From Terriglobia bacterium (GTDB taxonomy: Bacteria; Acidobacteriota; Terriglobia; Bryobacterales; Bryobacteraceae): a stretch of DNA of 64,000 nt. Location: NCBI GenBank assembly GCA_025363475.1, contig JANYDS010000029.1, forward strand, positions 18,815 to 82,814. Direction: 5' to 3'. The notes beneath the pieces are model-generated. The model did no database searches and was not told the DNA's origin. It worked only from the letters and a program-made list of their open reading frames with translations. This document shows, piece by piece, positions 37,694 to 45,889 of the stretch. The position numbers were made by a program, and so were the translations under genes. Position 1 is the first letter of the stretch; the number at the start of each line of letters is the position of its first letter.

Positions 37694-40363
37694 CTAAGCG
37701 GAGGCCAACTGGCGAAGAACGAACGGCAGAATCCCGCCATTACGGAAGTATTCCGCTTCCTGCGGCGTATCCACGCGTGAAGCAGCTTCAAATTCGATGA
37801 CCGAACCATCCGGCGCAACCGCCCGAACCTGAACCTTGGCGCCGCTTTCCACGCCTTCGCGGACACCGGTTATCCTGAATGTCTCTTTCCCCGTGAGACC
37901 CAGCGACGCAGCAGTCTGCCCTGCCAGATACTGCAACGGCAGAACGCCCATCCCCACAAGGTTTGTGCGGTGAATGCGCTCAAAGCTTTCCGCAATGACC
38001 ACCTTAACGCCTAGCAGCATGACGCCTTTAGCCGCCCAGTCACGCGAAGAACCTGAACCGTATTCCTTGCCCGCCAGAATCATCAGTGGAGTCCCTTCCT
38101 GTTGATACTGCATGGCCGCGTCATAGATGAACATCGGTGTCTCATCCGGCATATGTGCCGTCCAGGGACCTTCCGTACCAGGGACCAGCTGATTCCGCAG
38201 GCGGACGTTGGCGAGAGTCCCGCGCACCATCACTTCGTGGTTACCGCGCCGCGCGCCGTAAGAGTTGAAATCGACAGGCTGAACGCCCTGCGCGATCAAA
38301 TACTGACCGGCCGGACTCTTGGCACTGATGTTACCCGCCGGCGAAATGTGATCGGTGGTGACGGAATCGCCCAACACCGCAAGGGCGCGCACACCGGCGA
38401 AATCCGCAATGGGCGTAGTGGGGTCGATCATGTTGTCGAAATAGGGCGGCCGCTTGATGTAAGTGGAATCGGCTTCCCAAATGAAGGTGTTGCCAGTCGG
38501 GACAGGAAGATGCTGCCAGTTCAAATCGCCCTCAAAAGCCTTGGCATATTCCGACCGGAACATTTCCGCATTAATCGTCGCGCGCATCGCTGCGTCCACT
38601 TCCTGCGGCGACGGCCAGATATCGCGCAAATAAACCGGCTGACCATCGGACCCAATACCGAGAGAGTCAGTGGCCATATCGATATCAACGCGCCCGGCGA
38701 TTGCGTACGCGACCACCAATGGCGGTGACGCCAGATAGTTGGCTTTCACCTGAGGATTGATGCGGCCTTCAAAATTACGGTTGCCACTCAGGACCGCTGC
38801 GACCACCAGATCGTTGTCTTTGATGCCAGCCGAAACAGCTTCCGGCAATGGTCCGCTGTTGCCGATGCAAGTAGTACAGCCATAGCCCACCAGGTTGAAA
38901 TTCAGAGCGTCCAGATATGGCGTAAGGCCAGCCTTATTCAGATATTCCGTGACAACTTTGGAACCAGGAGCAAGGCTGGTCTTCACCCAGGGTTTGCTCG
39001 TGAGGCCCTTTTCCACGGCCTTCTTCGCGAGCAGACCTGCACCGATCATCACGGAAGGGTTGGAAGTGTTCGTGCAACTTGTAATAGCCGCAATCACAAC
39101 CGCGCCACTCCCCAGTTCACCCGAGACGCCGTTTATTGCGACCGTGACTTTCTTCGTGGATGCATCTTTAAAAGCATCCTTGAAATTCTGCCGCACCTGA
39201 CCCAGCGTGAGCCGATCCTGCGGACGTTTCGGACCTGCCATGGACGGTACTACAGTCGACATGTCCAGTTCCAGCGTGTCAACAAATACCGGGTCCGGGG
39301 TCTCGTCCGTACGGAACAAACCCTGCGCCTTCGAATAAGCTTCCACCAGCTCTACCAGTTTTTCGTCGCGGTTCGACATCCGCAGGTAGGCGAGCGTGCC
39401 GTCATCAACAGGGAAGAAGCCAATCGTCGCGCCATACTCAGGGGCCATATTGGCGATGGTGGCGCGATCAGCCACGCTCAACGCACTGAGACCCGCACCA
39501 TAGAACTCGACAAACTTACCCACAACACCCTTCTTGCGCAGCATCTGAGTCACAGTCAGCACAAGATCAGTAGCCGTGCAGCCTTCCGGCAATTTGCCGA
39601 AGAGCTTGAACCCCACCACGGAGGGAAGCAGCATGGAAATGGGTTGGCCCAACATGCAGGCCTCGGCTTCAATCCCGCCAACGCCCCAGCCCACAACGCC
39701 CAAACCATTGATCATGGTGGTGTGCGAATCGGTGCCGACAAGTGTATCGGGGTATGCCGTAACCGATCCATCCGCTTCCTGATTGCGGAATACGACGCAA
39801 GCCAGATACTCCAGATTCACCTGATGCACGATGCCGGTATCCGGCGGCACCACGCGGAAGTTACGAAACGCAGTCTGGCCCCAGCGCAGCAGCGTGTAGC
39901 GCTCGCGGTTTCGCTGAAATTCCAGCGCGGCGTTGATATCAAAAGCACCCTTCGTGCCGTATTCATCCACTTGGACCGAATGGTCAATCACCAGATCAGC
40001 CGGCATCAAAGGATTGGCTTTGGAAGGGTCAGCACCCATTGCTGCCAGGGCATCACGCATCGCGGCCATATCCACCACGGCGGGAACTCCGGTAAAATCC
40101 TGCAGCAACACCCGCGCAGGCATAAACGAAATTTCTTTCGGCTCGCCTTCACTGCCACCGCGCGCAATCATTTCAATATCAGCGGCATGAACCTTGCGGC
40201 CGTCTTCGCAGCGCAGCAGGTTTTCCAGCAGGATACGGTGGGAAAAAGGCAGCCGCGAAATGGTCGCGATTCCCTTTTCTTCAAGCGCGGCAAGGCGGTA
40301 ATAGCGGTATTCGGCACCTGCCACGGAAAGAGTGGAGGCGCTGCCAAAACTGTTCTGACTCAT
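37694..40363 (-). CDS. acnA: Aconitate hydratase A
   Basis: 889-aa aconitase/IRP1-type enzyme interconverting citrate and isocitrate. The three 4Fe-4S cysteine sites are visible in [13 protein letters not shown] and [12 protein letters not shown], and the substrate-binding loops in [16 protein letters not shown] and [12 protein letters not shown]. An open frame continues 63 codons upstream of MSQNSFGS, but that extension is Arg-rich and unlike the family, so the ATG at 40363 was chosen. It is a lone gene; the GGDEF gene upstream ends 59 nt away. Confidence 0.95.
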   Translation of the reverse strand: MSQNSFGSASTLSVAGAEYRYYRLAALEEKGIATISRLPFSHRILLENLLRCEDGRKVHAADIEMIARGGSEGEPKEISFMPARVLLQDFTGVPAVVDMAAMRDALAAMGADPSKANPLMPADLVIDHSVQVDEYGTKGAFDINAALEFQRNRERYTLLRWGQTAFRNFRVVPPDTGIVHQVNLEYLACVVFRNQEADGSVTAYPDTLVGTDSHTTMINGLGVVGWGVGGIEAEACMLGQPISMLLPSVVGFKLFGKLPEGCTATDLVLTVTQMLRKKGVVGKFVEFYGAGLSALSVADRATIANMAPEYGATIGFFPVDDGTLAYLRMSNRDEKLVELVEAYSKAQGLFRTDETPDPVFVDTLELDMSTVVPSMAGPKRPQDRLTLGQVRQNFKDAFKDASTKKVTVAINGVSGELGSGAVVIAAITSCTNTSNPSVMIGAGLLAKKAVEKGLTSKPWVKTSLAPGSKVVTEYLNKAGLTPYLDALNFNLVGYGCTTCIGNSGPLPEAVSAGIKDNDLVVAAVLSGNRNFEGRINPQVKANYLASPPLVVAYAIAGRVDIDMATDSLGIGSDGQPVYLRDIWPSPQEVDAAMRATINAEMFRSEYAKAFEGDLNWQHLPVPTGNTFIWEADSTYIKRPPYFDNMIDPTTPIADFAGVRALAVLGDSVTTDHISPAGNISAKSPAGQYLIAQGVQPVDFNSYGARRGNHEVMVRGTLANVRLRNQLVPGTEGPWTAHMPDETPMFIYDAAMQYQQEGTPLMILAGKEYGSGSSRDWAAKGVMLLGVKVVIAESFERIHRTNLVGMGVLPLQYLAGQTAASLGLTGKETFRITGVREGVESGAKVQVRAVAPDGSVIEFEAASRVDTPQEAEYFRNGGILPFVLRQLASA

Positions 40364-40422
40364 GGGATTACAACCACTATATCGGACGGGTTTGGACGCC
40401 CAATCCACGCGAACGGCAAAGG

Positions 40423-41664
40423 TTATACCCCGGCGGCTTCGCTGGCTGGGGAAAAACGTCCGTGCTGTTTCATCATGTACATCGCGGCATCTGCCAGCCT
40501 GATCAGATCCGAAGCGCTGCCCACGTCTTCGGGGAAGATAGCCAGACCGCAACTGATACGAATCGTCGCAAGCTGGCCCAATAGTTCCACTTCGCCTTCC
40601 ACTGCAGTGCGAACGCGGTCAATTAAGGCATGCATCTGGTCGCGGGATCGTGCATTTTCCACCAGCAGCAGAAATTCATCACCGCCCACTCGCGCTAAAC
40701 AAATGTCCGCGCTGATGACACTCCGCAACCGGTCCGCAACCAGCTTAAGTGCCCGGTCGCCGCCTTCGTGGCCGATCGTATCGTTGATGGTCTTGAAATC
40801 GTCCAGATCGCAATACACCAGAGCCAGAGGCTGCCCGCTTTCGAAGGCCCGTTTTTCCGCCTGCTCCAGCCGTTCTTCAAACAGCCTTCGATTGGGAAGG
40901 TTGGTTAGCGAATCGTAGAGCGCCAGTTTCTCGGTCTCGCGATGCAGCTTGAGATTGGTTGCCAGGCTGAGGCCAAACGTACAACTGATGGCAGCCAGAT
41001 CCACGGTCATCGACCCGACAAAATCAATGACTCTGCCATCGAAAAGATCCATGCGAGGTCCGCTGTTCCACGCATCTGCTGTCCGGAAGAGCATGGTCAC
41101 GCCATTGATCGCAAATCCGGCGGCAGTGACCCAGTACACGGGACGGTCACGCGCGGAAACGTCCCACGCCATGCTCCAGGCTGCGAGGATTGTGGGAATG
41201 GCGCAAAAAAATGTTTCTACCGCCACGCGTGTGTTGACCTGGTCGTCTACCCAAAGCCCATAAGAAATGGCAGGCAGGTAAAGCACGGTCGTAACAGCAT
41301 AAAAAACTCGAAGGCGGGGCAATTCGCGAAATGCGCGGATGCCATCAAGAATACAAAGTACGCCCGCAAAAACTACAACATTCGGGAGCAGTATGATCAA
41401 TTTTCCAGGAATTGCCAGACGCGCAGGATAAAGGGAAAAGCCCAGGCAAAGTAGAAAACTGGCGAGGCTGCAGCGTTTAATCCCAGCGACTTTGCGGTTC
41501 AGGTTTGAAGCAAGCCACAGAGTGACTCCCGTCACAAAAGTAATGACGACCGTTACGACATCGAGGGTAAAGAGGTCGAGGCGATGCACAGGGGTCCTGG
41601 TACCTCCAATACTACCCTGGATTCCGGCCCGGGGTTCTGGTAGTCCCAGTTGGTCAACCAGCAT
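40423..41664 (-). CDS. Membrane-bound GGDEF diguanylate cyclase
   Basis: Protein of about 413 aa with some seven N-terminal hydrophobic segments (about residues 35-245 of this frame) followed by a GGDEF domain containing [34 protein letters not shown] and the intact VGGDEF active site. It should make cyclic-di-GMP. The usual RxxD inhibitory site five residues before GGDEF is not present (ISAD instead), so product inhibition by that route is unlikely. The frame stays open to an ATG at 41721, sharing a CATG with the divergent MerR-TPR gene; the internal ATG at 41664 (MLVDQLGL) leaves room for a promoter and is preferred, but the start is uncertain. Confidence 0.82.
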   Translation of the reverse strand: MLVDQLGLPEPRAGIQGSIGGTRTPVHRLDLFTLDVVTVVITFVTGVTLWLASNLNRKVAGIKRCSLASFLLCLGFSLYPARLAIPGKLIILLPNVVVFAGVLCILDGIRAFRELPRLRVFYAVTTVLYLPAISYGLWVDDQVNTRVAVETFFCAIPTILAAWSMAWDVSARDRPVYWVTAAGFAINGVTMLFRTADAWNSGPRMDLFDGRVIDFVGSMTVDLAAISCTFGLSLATNLKLHRETEKLALYDSLTNLPNRRLFEERLEQAEKRAFESGQPLALVYCDLDDFKTINDTIGHEGGDRALKLVADRLRSVISADICLARVGGDEFLLLVENARSRDQMHALIDRVRTAVEGEVELLGQLATIRISCGLAIFPEDVGSASDLIRLADAAMYMMKQHGRFSPASEAAGV

Positions 41665-41719
41665 TTTCAGCCAGGATACGCTATAACTGCTACACTTTGC
41701 TCTGAACGGCGTACCTCCC

Positions 41720-42625
41720 ATGACTGAAATAATCCGCGAAACGGCCTCTGGCGGAACCTACCGCCGGGAAGTCGTTCGCCGCATGGTGGATATCTCTGAA
41801 CGCCAACTTCGCTCCTGGGAAAAACAGGGTTTTGTTTCCGGTGGCGAGACGTTTGGCTTTTCCGCTCTGCTTGCCTTAAAAACGCTCAAGCGTTTGCGTG
41901 AGCTGAAGATTGCTCCGCGCCAGATCCAGCGGGCAATTGAAGCCCTTAAATCCCGACTCGAAAACGTCACCGAACCCCTGTCACAACTGCGAATCACTGC
42001 GGAAGGCCGCCGGATTGCCGTCCACATCGGAGGCAGCCGCATGGAGCCCGTCACCGGGCAGCAGTTGCTCGATTTTGACGAGAAGGAACTGGAAAAACTA
42101 CGTTCATTTCCGGTCAAAGCCGACCCCGTCGCGATCCCCGACGATGGGCTCTCTGAAAAATGGTTCCAAAAAGGCCTGTCGCTGGAGGAAACGGGAGCTC
42201 CCGTGAACGACGTGATCGCAGCCTACCGGAAAGCGATCGACGCCAATGCGAATGCTTCAGGTGCGCTGGTCAATCTGGGTACAATCGCGTTCCGGATGAA
42301 GAAATTCAAAGAGGCGGCCGAATACTATTCCCGCGCTATACAGGCGGACCCGGCTTACCCCCTTGCACATTTCAATCTGGGGAATCTGTTTGACGAGAAG
42401 GGTGATTTTGCAACGGCGCGCATCCATTATCTGGATGCCATTCGCCTGAACCCGCGCTACGCCGACGCCTATTTCAACCTGGCCCTGCTTTGCGAACGCA
42501 ACGGGCAATTGCTCGAAGCCATCAGCCACTGGCAGAAGTATTTAAAACTTGACGGCACCAGTTCCTGGGCCAGTACGGCGCGCAAACAACTGGACCGCCT
42601 CAAGAATTCCGTCCGGTCGAAATAG
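41720..42625 (+). CDS. MerR-type helix-turn-helix protein fused to TPR repeats
   Basis: 301-aa protein. Residues about 12-80 form a MerR-like winged helix (VVRRMVDISERQLRSWEKQGFVSGG ... ALKTLKRLRELKIAPRQIQRAIEALK). A linker with the REDUCED-size beta part (LRITAEGRRIAVHIGGSRMEPVTGQQLLDF) follows, then three to four TPR units (residues about 138-285: AIDANANASGALVNLGTIAFRMKKFKEAAEYYSRAIQADPAYPLAHFNLGNLF...). It probably binds DNA and senses or recruits a protein partner rather than a small molecule. It is divergent from the diguanylate cyclase gene, which makes that gene a candidate target. Confidence 0.83.
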   Translation: MTEIIRETASGGTYRREVVRRMVDISERQLRSWEKQGFVSGGETFGFSALLALKTLKRLRELKIAPRQIQRAIEALKSRLENVTEPLSQLRITAEGRRIAVHIGGSRMEPVTGQQLLDFDEKELEKLRSFPVKADPVAIPDDGLSEKWFQKGLSLEETGAPVNDVIAAYRKAIDANANASGALVNLGTIAFRMKKFKEAAEYYSRAIQADPAYPLAHFNLGNLFDEKGDFATARIHYLDAIRLNPRYADAYFNLALLCERNGQLLEAISHWQKYLKLDGTSSWASTARKQLDRLKNSVRSK

Positions 42626-42630
42626 CCTGA

Positions 42631-43476
42631 CTATTTCAGTTCGCCGCGGATCACACCCGCCACGGTTTGGGGCTCAAACGGGCCATTAAATTTCTTGCCG
42701 TTGAAGTAAAAAGTAGGAGTTCCGCCAACACCAGCGGCTTCACCTTCCTGTTCTTCGCTGCGCACCCTTGCAGCATGTTTGTGGTTGTCCACTTCGTATG
42801 TGAACTTGTTCATATCGAGGCCGATCTCCTTCGCGTACCGGATCACCGTACGGCGCGAAAGATCGGGAAAGCCGGCATACAACCGGTCATGCATCTCCCA
42901 AAACTTACCCTGCGACTGCGCAGCCAGAGAAGCCTCGGCACCGAACTGGGCGTCGGCGTGTGAATCAAGCGGGAACTGCTTGAACACAAACTTGACGTCG
43001 TTCGGGAACTGCTTCAGGATTTCCTTCGTCGGCCCTACAACTTTGGAGCAGTACGGGCATTGGAAGTCGGAAAATTCAACGATGGTAACCCGCGCATTCG
43101 CGGGACCCTTAAACGGAGCGCCCGCGATATTGAGCTTCTGGGCCTCTTCCAGCATCGGAGGCGGCTCACCGGCGATTTTCTTGAGGTCTGCGCGGACTGC
43201 GTCGGCATTCTTGCCGTCAACGAAATCCTTTACCGCGGCATTCGAAAGTTTGCGGCTCACGGCGCACGAGGGGTCACCCACGCGGCACTCTGCCAGCTTC
43301 ATGCCGCAGCCGCAGGTGCATGTTTCTTCCCGCAGGAATTTGAGAACAGCAGGTTTGCGGGCAGCGGTGGTGCCCTGCCAGTCAACGCCAGGAAGCTCGG
43401 TGACGGATTGCCAGGGGGCCTGAGCAAGTGCCAGAGCAGTCAAAACAAACAACGGGGCCAGATTACGGAGTCGCAC
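42631..43476 (-). CDS. Exported DsbA-family thioredoxin-like protein
   Basis: 281-aa protein with a signal peptide (LAPLFVLTALALAQA), a Cys-rich N-terminal segment (ETCTCGCGMKLAECRVGDPSC) and a DsbA/thioredoxin_4 domain with active site CPYC (EFSDFQCPYCSKVV) and the cis-Pro loop GGTPTFYFNG. It likely acts in periplasmic disulfide chemistry. The open frame runs almost 100 codons further upstream through the divergent DUF2760 gene, which is not credible; the GTG at 43476 directly precedes the signal peptide and was chosen. It is convergent with the MerR-TPR gene (5 nt). Confidence 0.85.
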   Translation of the reverse strand: MRLRNLAPLFVLTALALAQAPWQSVTELPGVDWQGTTAARKPAVLKFLREETCTCGCGMKLAECRVGDPSCAVSRKLSNAAVKDFVDGKNADAVRADLKKIAGEPPPMLEEAQKLNIAGAPFKGPANARVTIVEFSDFQCPYCSKVVGPTKEILKQFPNDVKFVFKQFPLDSHADAQFGAEASLAAQSQGKFWEMHDRLYAGFPDLSRRTVIRYAKEIGLDMNKFTYEVDNHKHAARVRSEEQEGEAAGVGGTPTFYFNGKKFNGPFEPQTVAGVIRGELK

Positions 43477-43552
43477 ATTAGATATTATGGCGCATTCCCA
43501 GGGGCTATGCTTTAACCCGTTGCTATCCTGAAGCCGTGGAGCAATACCGATC

Positions 43553-44083
43553 TTGAGCAGCATCATTCTGGCGTTCCGAGCGTTTTTCGCGCTTCTTTTC
43601 GGCGGCAGCCTGCCCGACGACCTTGTCGCGCAGCTGGGTCTGGCGCCCAAACAGGCCCCTGCACCCAAAGCGCAGCCAACACCCCCGGTGCCTGTAATTA
43701 AGCCTGCGGACGGGGCGCTACAGCTCCTCGGCATGCTGCAAAGAGAGGCTCGTGCGGTTGATTTCTTCATGGAAGACTTCGGGGCCTACACCGACGAGCA
43801 GGTGGGTGGTGCCGCGCGTGAAGTGCATGACCGCACCCGCGAAATGCTGGTTCGGCATTTTGCTCCCGCGCCAGTGATCGACGCCGTGGAAGGCAGCACG
43901 GCCAACCCTCCGGGCGGCAACGCGGCGCTGATCAAATACATCGGTAACGTGCCAGCTTCAGGCAAGCCCCCGGCTGGAGTTCTGCGGCATCGGGGCTGGC
44001 GTGCCACCTCCGTTTCCCTCCCGAAACTCAGTTCCCGGGAAGATCTGACCGTGCTGGCGCTGGCCGAAATCGAAGTGGAGTAG
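43553..44083 (+). CDS. DUF2760 protein, first gene of an Hsp70 locus
   Basis: 176-aa protein with an N-terminal hydrophobic helix (SSIILAFRAFFALLFGG), a Pro/Ala-rich linker and the DUF2760 domain (ALQLLGMLQREARAVDFFMEDFGAYTDEQVGGAAREVHD...). The start is a TTG. Function unknown. Its stop lies 3 nt before the start of the first Hsp70-like gene, and DUF2760 - Hsp70 - Hsp70 is a gene order I recall from other bacteria, so the three products probably work together. Confidence 0.85.
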   Translation: MSSIILAFRAFFALLFGGSLPDDLVAQLGLAPKQAPAPKAQPTPPVPVIKPADGALQLLGMLQREARAVDFFMEDFGAYTDEQVGGAAREVHDRTREMLVRHFAPAPVIDAVEGSTANPPGGNAALIKYIGNVPASGKPPAGVLRHRGWRATSVSLPKLSSREDLTVLALAEIEVE

Positions 44084-44086
44084 GTT

Positions 44087-45883
44087 CTGTCCCGGTATTC
44101 CATTGGCATCGATCTCGGCACCACCAACTGCGCCCTCGCGTACACGGAAATCGCGGCTGACCTCTCAGTTCTCGTCGCAGATATTCCTCAGCTGATAAGC
44201 GCCAACGAAATTGCCGCAGAACCGCTGCTGCCATCATTCCTTTTCATCCCGGGGGAACGTGATTTCCCTCCTGGCGCCATCGCCCTGCCTTGGAATGCTC
44301 ATCCGTCTTATGTAGTGGGCAAGCTGGCGCAGCGGCGTGGCGCTGAAGTTTCCGGCCGTTTGGTTTCCTCGGCTAAAAGTTGGCTATCCTGGTCGGCGGT
44401 GGATCGCACTTCGGCTCTGCTGCCGGTGAATGCGGTGGAAGGCATCCAACAGATTTCGCCGGTGGATGCCTCGGCTGAATACCTCAGGTATCTGCGTTCG
44501 GCCTGGGATCAGGAGCATCCTGATGCACCGTTCACTGATCAGGAAATTCTGGTCACGGTTCCCGCCTCATTCGACGCCATCGCCCGCGAGCTTACCGGGC
44601 GTGCCGCTGAAGCTGCCGGCTACCGCAACCTCACGATGCTGGAGGAGCCACAGGCGGCTTTTTATGCCTGGCTGGAGCGGCACAGTGACTGGCGCGAAAG
44701 AGTACAGGAAGGCGACCTGGTCCTGGTCATCGATATCGGCGGAGGCACCACAGACTTTACCCTGATCGCTGTCACGGCGAAGGCAGGGCAACTGGAACTC
44801 GAACGGCTCGCCGTGGGTGAACACATCCTGCTGGGTGGCGATAACGTGGATCTCGCCCTTGCGCACGCTGTCGCGGCTGAACTCTCAGCAAAAGGAACAA
44901 AGCTCGATAAGTTCCAGATGCAGGCACTCTGGAACCACTGCCGTCTCGCCAAAGAAAAATTGCTTGACCCTGCCACCACGGCCAGCGAAGTCCCGGTTAC
45001 ACTGCTCGGCAAAGGTTCCAGTCTGATCGGTGGAAGCATCAAAACCAGCCTGCGGCGTGAACAACTGGAACAGGTGCTTGAGGGGTTTCTGCCGCTGGTG
45101 CCCAGTTCAGAAATGCCGCAAGCACTACGTCGGTCCGGCTTACAGGAAATTGGTTTGCCTTATGCATCTGATCCGGCAATAACCCGTCATCTGGCCCAAT
45201 TCCTCCGGCAGAAGGCGTCTGCCACCGAAGCCGGAACCGTTCGGCGCGGACCCAGTGGTCTGGCGTGTCCCACCCACATCCTCTTCAACGGTGGTGTGCT
45301 GCATGCGCCGTTCGTGCGGCAGCGCATCCTGGACGTTCTAAACGGCTGGCTGACAGAGGAAGGGTTCCGCGCAGTGCAACCGCTGGCAGGTGAAGACCTG
45401 ATGCAGGCCGTTGCCCGTGGCGCGGCGTATTATGGAGCGGCCAGACATGGCAAAGGAGTTCGGATCAGGGGCGGCATCGCACGTTCCTACTATGTGGGAA
45501 TTGAAACGGCGATGCCTGCCGTGCCCGGCATTCCGGCCCCGCTGAAAGCTCTCGCCGTCGCGCAGTTCGGTATGGATGAGGGTACTTCCGTCCGCATTCC
45601 TGACCGCGAATTCGGGCTGATCGTAGGCGAACCCGCCGAGTTCCGGTTTTTCTCTTCGACCCGCCGCAAAGACGACGCACCGGGCGTCCTGATTGAAGAC
45701 CTGGACGGCGATCTGGAAGAGCTTTCTCCGGTTGAGGTCAAACTCACTTCCGAACAGGGCAGCGGCCTGGTCCCGGTATCATTTGAAACGGTAATCACAG
45801 AAACCGGAATGCTCGAGCTATGGTCGGTGGCACGCGACGGACGCCGCTGGAAACTCGAATTCAACGTCCGGGCAACAACATAA
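44087..45883 (+). CDS. Hsp70-family ATPase (short DnaK-like), probable CTG start
   Basis: 598-aa Hsp70/actin-fold ATPase. With a CTG start the protein begins (M)SRYSIGIDLGTTNCALAY, the phosphate-1 motif of Hsp70. The second phosphate loop is VLVIDIGGGTTDFTLIAV and an adenosine-site-like segment is HILFNGGVLHAPF. No ATG, GTG or TTG occurs in frame between the previous gene's stop (44083) and a GTG at 44315, which would delete the nucleotide-binding N-terminus. GGAG lies 6 nt before the CTG. A canonical substrate-binding domain is reduced to a beta-rich C-terminus without the helical lid. It is followed 6 nt later by the larger Hsp70 gene. Confidence 0.85.
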   Translation: MSRYSIGIDLGTTNCALAYTEIAADLSVLVADIPQLISANEIAAEPLLPSFLFIPGERDFPPGAIALPWNAHPSYVVGKLAQRRGAEVSGRLVSSAKSWLSWSAVDRTSALLPVNAVEGIQQISPVDASAEYLRYLRSAWDQEHPDAPFTDQEILVTVPASFDAIARELTGRAAEAAGYRNLTMLEEPQAAFYAWLERHSDWRERVQEGDLVLVIDIGGGTTDFTLIAVTAKAGQLELERLAVGEHILLGGDNVDLALAHAVAAELSAKGTKLDKFQMQALWNHCRLAKEKLLDPATTASEVPVTLLGKGSSLIGGSIKTSLRREQLEQVLEGFLPLVPSSEMPQALRRSGLQEIGLPYASDPAITRHLAQFLRQKASATEAGTVRRGPSGLACPTHILFNGGVLHAPFVRQRILDVLNGWLTEEGFRAVQPLAGEDLMQAVARGAAYYGAARHGKGVRIRGGIARSYYVGIETAMPAVPGIPAPLKALAVAQFGMDEGTSVRIPDREFGLIVGEPAEFRFFSSTRRKDDAPGVLIEDLDGDLEELSPVEVKLTSEQGSGLVPVSFETVITETGMLELWSVARDGRRWKLEFNVRATT

Positions 45884-45889
45884 AAGCCT

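Noticed and set aside
40364..40552. 63-residue N-terminal extension of aconitase
   Set aside because: Arg-rich, unlike any aconitase N-terminus, and the internal ATG gives a normal start.
43477..43770. 98-residue N-terminal extension of the DsbA-like protein
   Set aside because: It lies antisense to the DUF2760 gene and would bury the signal peptide.
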